A stretch of DNA of 64,000 nucleotides, taken from NCBI RefSeq assembly GCF_028640845.1, contig NC_080546.1, forward strand, positions 34,603,520-34,667,519. Direction: 5' to 3'. Shown here piece by piece: positions 57,318-64,000 of this stretch. The stretch is from Ahaetulla prasina (Eukaryota; Chordata; Lepidosauria; Squamata; Colubridae). The notes below the pieces were generated by a model. That model was not told the DNA's origin and searched no databases. It was given only the letters and a program-made list of their open reading frames with translations. The position numbers were made by a program, and so were the translations under genes. Position 1 is the stretch's first letter. Each line of letters begins with the position of its first letter.

Positions 57318-57772
57318 AAAAATATGAGAAATCTCATGTTAATCAACTTAGAACTACGCCAACTTCAGTCTGACCTAAGCATAGTACATAAAATTATCTA
57401 CAACAATGTCCTACCTGTCAATGACTACTTCAGCTTCAACAATACACAAGCAAATAATAGATACAAACTCAAGGTAAACCGCTCCAAACTTGATTGCAGA
57501 AAATATGACTTCAGTAACAGAGTGGTAAATGCCTGGAATGCAATACCTGAATCTGTAGTTTCTTCCCCAAACCCCCAAAGCTTTAAGCTTAAACTGTCTA
57601 ATGTTGACCTCACCCCATTCCTAAGAGGTCTGTAAGGGACGTGCATAAGTGAACCTGCGTGCCTACTGTCCCTGTCCTAATATTCCTTTACTCTTTTCAT
57701 GTATCCAAATTACGTTTATACTTTTACCTGTTATCTTATTTATGATTGACAAAAATAAATAAAAAATAAAAA
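57318..57772 (+). mobile_element. CR1-type LINE 3' end with intact C-terminal frame
   Basis: An uninterrupted frame of about 103 codons reads LMLINLELRQLQSDLSIVHK, IIYNNVLPVNDYFSFNNTQA, NRSKLDCRKYDFSNRVVNAW and FKLKLSNVDLTPFLRGL before the stop at 57633-57635. This is the CR1-clade ORF2 C-terminus (compare the LRGDL...FF..RVVNxWN order). The 3' UTR GGGACGTGCATAAGTGAACC is followed by GATTGACAAAAATAAATAAA. The reverse transcriptase proper is absent. Of the three coding copies of this family in the window, it has the fewest lesions. Confidence 0.9.
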
Positions 57773-58577
57773 ATGAGATTGGTGCTTTATGATACTTTAC
57801 CTGTTAAACCTCTTTGTTTTAGAAATCTTCATTAATCCCAAGATTTTTGTACGTGGTTTATATTTCTTTTGTTCTTTTTATTAACTGTTATCTGGTCAAC
57901 TTGAATATTTTATTTACTGGTATCTTATATAAATGTTGGTGCTTCACAAGATTTTGTTTTCATTTGCTAACTAACATAATTCAATATTAGAATCATATCC
58001 CAACGTTCAGTATTCAGTTTTGCCTGTTGCTGAATTACTTTGTTTTGATTGTTTACTTGCCTATTAATGTGCTAAAACTGACTTCCATCTAATTTTTCAA
58101 TGTTCTTCAAAAACAAAATGTTAACCTTTTTTTTTAAAGGACCCTTAGCCCCAACACTAACTGCTTAACAAGCATGATTGGCCTTAACTAGTTACAGGTA
58201 TTTATTGTGAGTATTAAAGAAGTTGAAATGAATAATCAAAATGGATGCTTTATACTTCTCACATTGAGGATATTGCACAAAAATATTTGTACAGGAAGAA
58301 AACAATATATACATTATTCTTCTGTTCTGTAGAATAGAAAAGATAAACAGAAGAAGAGTTGTGGCATTATCAGCTGTTAAAGACGGAAGCAGCCAGCTTG
58401 ATTGTTCCCGTATTCAGTCAAGAATCTGCCATTTTAGAGGAAGTAGAGTTGGAAGGATAGCTATAGAAGTGAACCCAGAAAAGAATTGTAATCTTTAACA
58501 CACTTCCCAGGATAATAAACACAAAATGGGGTGTAAAAAACATTGGTACATAAACTTTTTTGAGAATTTGAACGTTT
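57773..58577. other. AT-rich non-coding DNA, nothing recognised
   Basis: No gene or repeat recognised. Confidence 0.4.
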
Positions 58578-58745
58578 TACTATTGCCAGTAGTCCATGAC
58601 CTACAATCTTTCATTTAGTTACCATTCAAAGTTAGAATGGCACTGGAAAAAATTACAACCGGCCCTCATGCATAAATCCAATCTAGCATTCCCCCAGTCA
58701 TGTGATCAGAATTAGATGCTTGGCGACCATTTTCTAGCAAGCACA
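58578..58745. mobile_element. MITE-like repeat fragment
   Basis: AGTAGTCCATGACCTACAATC, CAACCGGCCCTCATGCATAA and CCCCCAGTCATGTGATCAGA belong to a dispersed non-coding repeat also seen in part at 29045-29210 and 61549-61655 (AGTAGTCCTCAATTTAAGAC). Termini and target duplication are not resolved. Confidence 0.45.
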
Positions 58746-59544
58746 ATGATCTGAAAATGTTCTATGGTGCAATATTTTGTTGCATGTCCTATGATTATTG
58801 AAAGGCTGATTTAAAGTTTATATTCAAATGTGTATTAACATGAATGTATCTCAGCTTTTGTCAGATTATATTCCATTTTTAAAGAGCAGTGATAGAAGTT
58901 TAGTAAACCAAGACAGTATTTTTCTTCGTCATCTAATATCACAGCTTTTGTACATTGAGCTCATAAATTATTTGATGCTTATTAACAGTTTCTAAAAATT
59001 AGGAAAAGTTTTTCAAAGTGTTTATCTATGATTGGTTTTGCTAATTGGGAAAATAATACCAATAATTTACTAATTAAATATTAGGCCAAAGCATAATGTT
59101 TGACAAACAAGGAACAGGAAAACCACAAAGTTTTTGGCTGTCTTCAATCCTGCTAAAATACAAATTCAGCTTAACGTACAAAATTATTGGGTTAAACTAA
59201 TTAAATATAAAGAGTTTTGTTCTCTTGAGTGGATAATTTGTATGTCACTTTTTTGTCTCTCATGGTTTAATTAAATGCTTGCCCCATGGCTAATCAGTAT
59301 AATTAATAAAGCAACTTTTTCATCTGATATATAGAGAATATTAGGATGACCTCTGTTAAAATATGAGCAACAAATATGCGGCAAAGAACAACATATATTT
59401 TCTCACCCAAAAGTATTACAACATTAGGCAAATTAAGATATTCATACTGGAAGAAATACGATTAGCATGAGAAAAATAGCAAAATCACATGTATAAGCTC
59501 AGAGCTGTAATGGCATTATATGTAGAAGGTCAGCAATTTAATAT
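58746..59544. other. AT-rich non-coding DNA, nothing recognised
   Basis: No gene or repeat recognised. Confidence 0.4.
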
Positions 59545-59552
59545 ATATAGAG

Positions 59553-60069
59553 CAGTGGTAGTCAACCTGGTCCCTACCTCCCACTAATGGGCATTCCAGC
59601 TTTCATGGTGGGCGGTAGGGATTTTGTCCGATACTGAACCACTTGCCTTTTTTTAAATTTAATTGACTTTTAAAAACATTTTCATAGCATTATTTAAAAA
59701 CATTTTCATTAGGTTTTCATAAAATTCCCCATGACAATTTAAATTTCTGAAAATATACTATTTGTATCACCCGTGCATAAGTTTAGTTCGCGTTACGTAA
59801 GTGAAACTAAATGGCACTACAGTGCGACTGCAAACAAGAGCCTCGTCCCAGAATAGTCGTGCATCTCCCCCCACACCACCCAGCTGTAACAGACAAGCAG
59901 AGATGGTAGCCGGCGCCCCACTCCCCAAACCCAATCCACGATGCGCAAGAGGCATGCGCAGATGACGATACATGGTGCATTACTGTGGAACCGGTGGGCG
60001 GTTAGAAAATTTTACTACTAACAGAGATGCAAAAGTGGGCGGTAGGTATAAAAAGGTTGACTACCTCTA
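59553..60069. mobile_element. 517-bp hAT-type non-autonomous element (family TGGTAGTCAAC)
   Basis: The ends are CAGTGGTAGTCAACC and GGTTGACTACCTCTA, with an exact 8-bp duplication ATATAGAG at 59545-59552 and 60070-60077. It is close in sequence and orientation to 4198-4698 (shared TTCATTAGGTTTTCATAAAA, GAAACTAAATGGC and CACACCACCCAGCTGTAACA). Confidence 0.93.
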
Positions 60070-60238
60070 ATATAGAGGGAGTTGGTTAAAAAGTCATATT
60101 TTAAAATTCCAGTCTTTTAAGAATACAAATCTTCCAAAGCATATTCGCTTAACTCTTTTTTTCATTGTTAAATTAATATTTTTCTTCCCTTCCTTGTGTT
60201 CTTTCTCTGTCTTATTCCTTCTTTATTGCTAATCACTT

Positions 60239-60560
60239 TTTAACTTTGGTGTAGGAGAAGGCTTCAGAGAATATCATGGGCAGACAAGAAAACAAACAAA
60301 TAGATCAATGAACAAACAATCCAGAGTTGAGACACAAATTATTATTGGGCTCAAATTATCATACATTGGATACATAAATGAATACTACTTCTTTGGAGAA
60401 GGCTCTAGTGCTGGGAAAGATAGAAAATAAGAGAAGATGATAACAAGCAACAAGTGGATGGACTCAGTTTCAGGGGTGACATGTCCATTGCTGGAAGAAT
60501 TGAAAAACCAAATTAGCGACAGATTGTCATGAACAAAATTATATTGTCACTAAGAGTCAC
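60239..60560 (+). mobile_element. old RTE-type LINE relic
   Basis: Second, more decayed copy of the family at 5363-5645, with TTTAACTTTGGTGTAGGAGAAGG, CTCTAGTGCTGGGAAAGATAG and GTGGATGGACTCAGTTTCAG in the same order. No frame remains open. Confidence 0.55.
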
Positions 60561-60923
60561 CATTGACAATGGAACATAATCTTTATTGCTAATACTCATC
60601 TTTCCTGATTTGTGATTGTACACAGTAAAACATTTATTTTTCTCAATTACCGTATATACTCGAGTATAAGCCGACCCAAATATAAGCCGAGGTACCTAAT
60701 TTTACCACAAAAAACTGGGAAAAACTATTGACTCGAGTATAAGCCTAGGGTGGGAAATGAGGCAGCTACTGGTCAATGTAAAAAATAAAGATAGAGCCAA
60801 GTAAAATAACATGAATATTTATTTGAACGAAAAACAATAAAAGTGCAAAAGGGGGTCCCCAAAAAGAATATGGTATCAAAAATACAGTATCTTTAAAAGT
60901 AACAGCAACCAAGCTAACGAGAG

Positions 60924-61540
60924 CTAAAATCCCTCAAAACTGGAGTTCTCCTCCTCATCATCTGTTTGTCCAAACAGAGCTTCAGCTACTTCAGCTTCTG
61001 TGATGTTATCCGCATATACGTTGTCGTCATCACTGAGTTCACAGTCGTCATCATCACTTCTGTCACTCATACAATGCGCTGTCTTCACTGCCATCCATAG
61101 CATTACTAATGCCACATTTCTTGAAGGCACGTTGCACCATGTCCTCTGGAATATCTTCCCATGCATCACGAACCCACTGTGCTATTAGTTCTATGTCTGG
61201 CTTTCTCAGATTTCCAACTTTTGTCAGACGAGCTTGACCAGATGTCATCCATTCATGCCACATCCTTCGCACACGGTCCTTGAAAGGTTTATTTAAACTG
61301 ACATCTAGGGGCTGCAATACAGATGTAAGCCCACCTGGAATAACGGCCAAAGTGACTTGAGATGACTTTGCCAATTTTTTTATGTCATCAGATGTGTGGG
61401 CTCTGAACATATCCCAAACTAACAGTGATCTTCTAGTCCAGTCCCCACTCCTCAAGCAAGAGATCCTATACTGTTTCAGACAAAGGATTGTCCAGTCTGT
61501 TCTTTAAAAACCCTCCAGGAATGAAGTGTCCAATAAGGTT
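60924..61540 (-). pseudogene. pogo/Tigger-like transposase, C-terminal relic
   Basis: The longest open piece (61455-61063) contains SLLVWDMFRAHTSDDIKKLA, VTLAVIPGGLTSVLQPLDVS and NKPFKDRVRRMWHEWM. These are the second and third acidic blocks of a DDE/D transposase: the Asp of LLVWDMFRAH and the Asp of LQPLDVSLNKPFK are both present. It ends MVQRAFKKCGISNAMDGSED and then shifts frame. The acidic tail DDDDCELSDDDNVYADNITE ... DDEEENSSFEGF continues in another frame down to 60924. Upstream of 61455 a further decayed part reads GHFIPGGFLKN-like. The first catalytic Asp and the HTH/CENP-B-like DNA-binding domain are absent. Intact Tigger-type proteins are several hundred residues long, so this is about a third. 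It is non-functional. Confidence 0.88.
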
Positions 61541-61675
61541 CAAATTGCAAGTAGTCCTCAATTTAAGACTGCAATTGAGCCCAAAACGTTGTTTTGTTAT
61601 TTTTCCCTAACCGTGTATGTATCCCCCTGCCCCCCATTTTACGTCAGGCTGCCATCAAAGCGAAGCACGGCTGAA

Positions 61676-61743
61676 TATTATTATTATTATTATTATTATT
61701 ATCATTATCATCATTATCATCATCATCATCATCATCATCATCA

Positions 61744-61774
<31 letters not shown>

Positions 61775-61806
61775 TATCATTATCATTATCATCATCATCA
61801 TCATCA

Positions 61807-61837
<31 letters not shown>

Positions 61838-61889
61838 TATCATTATCATCATCATCATCATTATTATTATTATTATCATTATCATTATT

Positions 61890-61972
<83 letters not shown>
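61676..61972. repeat. (ATT)n/(ATC)n array with higher-order structure, 297 bp
   Basis: Blocks of ATT triplets alternate with ATC blocks and ATTATC hexamers. A composite block (ATT run, ATCATTATCATT, ATTATC, ATC run) recurs about four times. It lies at the 3' tail of a LINE scrap at 61973. Poly-Ile, Tyr/His and Met frames across it are artefacts. Confidence 0.95.
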
Positions 61973-61973
<1 letters not shown>

Positions 61974-62005
61974 CCGCCTTCTCCCGAAGGACTCAGTGCA
62001 GTGAA
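61973..62005 (-). mobile_element. extreme 3' end of a CR1/L2-type LINE
   Basis: On the minus strand CTGAGTCCTTCGGGAGAAGG and CGGTATAAT match the 3' end at 28097-28117, and the tail continues as TAA triplets into the array. Only about 33 bp of the LINE body is present. Confidence 0.75.
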
Positions 62006-62640
62006 GTAAGATTCAACAGCGGCAGGAGGAGCTGGCTCTGTGTTTGTGTGTGTGTAGTATGCGCGTTGGCGCCCTGTTTCCTGGTGCTCTGCTCCTGACC
62101 CCAGTGGCAGTCCTTACTCTCTCTCCCTCTTTCTTTCCTTCTCGTTCCCCAGTTCAGAGCTCGGACTGCTCTTATTTTCACTCCCCTTTTCTTTCTTTCC
62201 TTCCTTACACCAGCCGCCCACCTATGCCAAGGTCTCCCTGGCTTTTTCGCTCTCTGTAATCAGCGGCTTCTCGGCAGCGTCGCCCCGCCTCAATTGGTTT
62301 GGAGAAGGAAAGCTAATTTGCTGATCTGCGCGAGGGTCGGTTTCTTTTGCCTCCCTTCTTCTTCCTCACTCGGGGGAGTGAAACGCAAAGTATAGTTAGC
62401 CTGAAAAAAAACTGAACCGTGTGACTGGCGGGAGAGAAGGACGGCGCCGGGAGGGGCGGGGGGAGAAATCGTTTGTTCTTGCCGTATTTCTCCGCTTTCC
62501 AAGAGGCTTTTTCTTTTTCACCTCTTTCTCCCCACCTCCCCAATTTCCATAGGGGGAAAAAAAAAACCTGGGGAAAACTTGGCAAAAAATAAAATAAAAT
62601 AAAAAGTACTGAGTGCAAATGTTTTTTTTTTATACTGTAG
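62006..62640. other. interior of the Tigger-like element, moderately GC-rich
   Basis: Pyrimidine-rich segments (CTCTCTCCCTCTTTCTTTCC at about 62118) and CpG-containing pieces. Not assigned to a known family. It may be part of the element's original 5' region or acquired sequence. Confidence 0.4.
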
Positions 62641-63230
62641 TTGGAGTTTTCCACGTTTCTTTCACATTCCGAGGGCGAGAGGAGGACGAGTAAGAGGAGG
62701 GCGAGGGTGACAAACGCCCCCTCCGCCCCCTCCGAGGGCGAGAGGAGGACGAGTGAGAGGGGGGCGAAAATGTCGAACGCCCCCTCCGCCCTCCGCCGAC
62801 CACCGCCGCCGCCAACAAAAGGGGCGGAGGAAACCGCGGGAGGCCACCCGCCGCCCCAAAACGAGCCGGCCGAGCTGGCAAAGCATGCCGGCAGCATTTG
62901 GGCTCGTCCTGCCGGCACTTCACGGCGGCCTCCACCCACCCACCCCCACTGCCGCTTCGCACTCAATTTCGGCTTTTCGGAGAGGAGGGCGAGGGTGACA
63001 AACGCCCCCTCCGCCCCCTCCGAGGGCGAGAGGAGGACGAGTGAGAGGGGGGCGAAAATGTCGAACGCCCCCTCCGCCCCCCCCCCCCTCCCCCGGCCCC
63101 CCCCCCCGCCGCCCCCAAAAAGCGGCGGAAGAAAACGCCGGAGGCCAGCCGCCGCCCCAAAACGAGCCGGCCGAGCTGGCAAAGCATGCCGGCAGCATTT
63201 GGGCTCGTCCTGCCGGCCCAGCTGCAAGGG
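62641..63230. repeat. CpG-rich tandem duplication, unit about 290-300 bp
   Basis: GCGAGGGTGACAAACGCCCC at 62701 recurs at 62989 (288 bp away). CCGCCCCAAAACGAGCCGGC at 62851 recurs at 63152 (301 bp away), the difference being an indel in a poly-C stretch. GAGGGCGAGAGGAGGACGAG also occurs a third time at 62671. The long frames on both strands (up to 349 codons) come from this composition. Confidence 0.92.
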
Positions 63231-63314
63231 TAGACTCGAGTATAAGCCGAGGGGGCGCTTTTCAGCACAAAAAACGTGCTGAAAAACTCGGCTTATACTC
63301 GAGTATATACGGTA

Positions 63315-63794
63315 AGTGAAATTGGTTTCATTTAAATTGCTTAATTTATTCATTTTGATCATTTAACATGGAACATATTTTCAAAACAGTTCAGAAACGG
63401 TAGTTTCAGTGAAGGACATTTGAGCTGGAAAATAATAACAGTATGCTGGTGGCAATGATTTTCTCAATGATGTTGATTCCTAGCATGAATTTGAGATCCT
63501 TATTACAGGAAATTGTTCTTTGTGATCCAAATAATGAGCTGCACAAGTTTATTATGATGAATGGAATGGAGTTTTGTTTTTAATAAAGGCAACCTGATTT
63601 TGGAATTGAATTCATTAAGAGCTTCCCTCCTTCTAGTTCTGTATACTGCTGTTCAATTTATTGTTTTTAGTTTTAAAGAGGGCATTTTTCTTCCTGCCAT
63701 TAGAAAAATGTGCTTTTTTAACTACTCTGGGTAATGAAATTTTATTCACCTTTTCTCATTCAGATAGAATTAAAGAATTGGAACAGAGTAATCT
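63315..63794. other. non-coding DNA, nothing recognised
   Basis: AT-rich flank of the Tigger-like element. No gene recognised. Confidence 0.4.
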
Positions 63795-64000
63795 ACACTA
63801 CTATTAATCTTCACATCATTTTCACACTAATCTCTTTCCACTTATGACTGCATGACTGTAACTTTTTGTTGCTATCACTAAGGGTTAAATTGCAACCTAT
63901 GACCATCATTTGTGTTGTAAATGTTGTACCTTTGATGAAGGTTTTTTTTTTCTTTTATGTACACTGAGAGCATATGCACCAAAACAAATTCCTTGTGTGT
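63795..64000 (+). mobile_element. L3/L2-type LINE 3' UTR, cut by the window edge
   Basis: ACACTACTATTAATCTTCAC, TCTCTTTCCACTTATGACTG, GTGTTGTAAATGTTGTACCT and GAGAGCATATGCACCAAAAC match 23755-23975. The window ends at CCTTGTGTGT, just before the expected CCAATCACACTTGGCC and pentamer tail. Confidence 0.92.

Larger units (their letters stand above)
60650..63312 (-). mobile_element. 2663-bp pogo/Tigger-like (Tc1/mariner superfamily) DNA transposon, internally rearranged
   Basis: Perfect 25-bp terminal inverted repeats begin CCGTATATACTCGAGTATAA (60650-60674 and 63288-63312) and are flanked by TA at 60648-60649 and 63313-63314, the Tc1/mariner target duplication. The motif ACTCGAGTATAAGCC recurs inside each end (about 60732 and 63234), giving two sites per end that could bind transposase. 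The transposase relic is on the minus strand near the left end, so the element's 5' end is on the right. The middle holds a MITE-like scrap (61549-61655), an ATT/ATC array with a LINE 3' end, and a CpG-rich right arm with a tandem duplication. The N-terminal DNA-binding half of the transposase is missing. Confidence 0.9.

Noticed and set aside
61526..62098. Tyr/His-rich, poly-Ile and poly-Met frames
   Set aside because: Translations of the ATT/ATC microsatellite.
62313..63362. 349-codon open frame on the minus strand
   Set aside because: It runs across the CpG-rich tandem duplication and the transposon end. The protein is low-complexity, repeats itself with the DNA duplication, and overlapping long frames exist in every other phase.

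Overview
The window looks like intergenic (or very long intronic) DNA from a squamate reptile, most likely a snake. The case rests on repeat content: RTE/BovB LINE 3' ends, CR1- and L3/L2-type LINEs whose 3' tails run into AATAG-type pentamer arrays, tRNA-derived SINEs, many short hAT-type elements with CAG...CTG termini and 8-bp target duplications, and Penelope-like element (PLE) remnants. I found no host protein-coding gene, rRNA or tRNA gene. All recognisable coding sequence is broken transposon protein, and most long open frames come from microsatellites or GC-rich repeats.

Layout. 0-10 kb: a minus-strand BovB 3' end, two short hAT elements, a SINE, an old RTE relic, a third hAT element and a PLE end overrun by TA repeats. 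10-20 kb: mostly unrecognised AT-rich DNA with TTTC, TTCC/TC/CA and GGAT arrays, one SINE, one CR1 tail and a 551-bp TIR element. 20-31.6 kb: the densest part. It holds a CR1 fragment with an AATAG tail, a LINE nested in a SINE, a PLE block between two long TA arrays that keeps a hammerhead-ribozyme-like core, a LINE 3' end, and a 2.8-kb hAT-like element with perfect 8-bp target duplications and GC-rich cargo. 31.6-37 kb: few recognisable repeats, the best place to look for conserved non-coding sequence. 37-47 kb: BovB, RTE with a 133-bp AAG array, CR1, four hAT elements, tail-to-tail L3-type LINEs with a 16-bp target duplication, and a second PLE family with a decayed hammerhead-like core. 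47-60 kb: mostly unrecognised, with a hAT element nested in a SINE, three further hAT elements and CR1 3' ends. 60.6-63.3 kb: a 2.66-kb Tc1/mariner-superfamily (pogo/Tigger-like) element with perfect 25-bp TIRs and TA duplication, carrying a transposase C-terminal relic, a LINE-seeded ATT/ATC array and a tandemly duplicated CpG-rich arm. The window ends inside another L3-type LINE.

The most interesting signals are the two PLE hammerhead-like motifs, the large non-autonomous hAT element, the structured Tigger-like element, and the repeated pattern of LINE and PLE ends seeding microsatellites. Family names come from recognising protein and terminus motifs by eye; no database search was possible.
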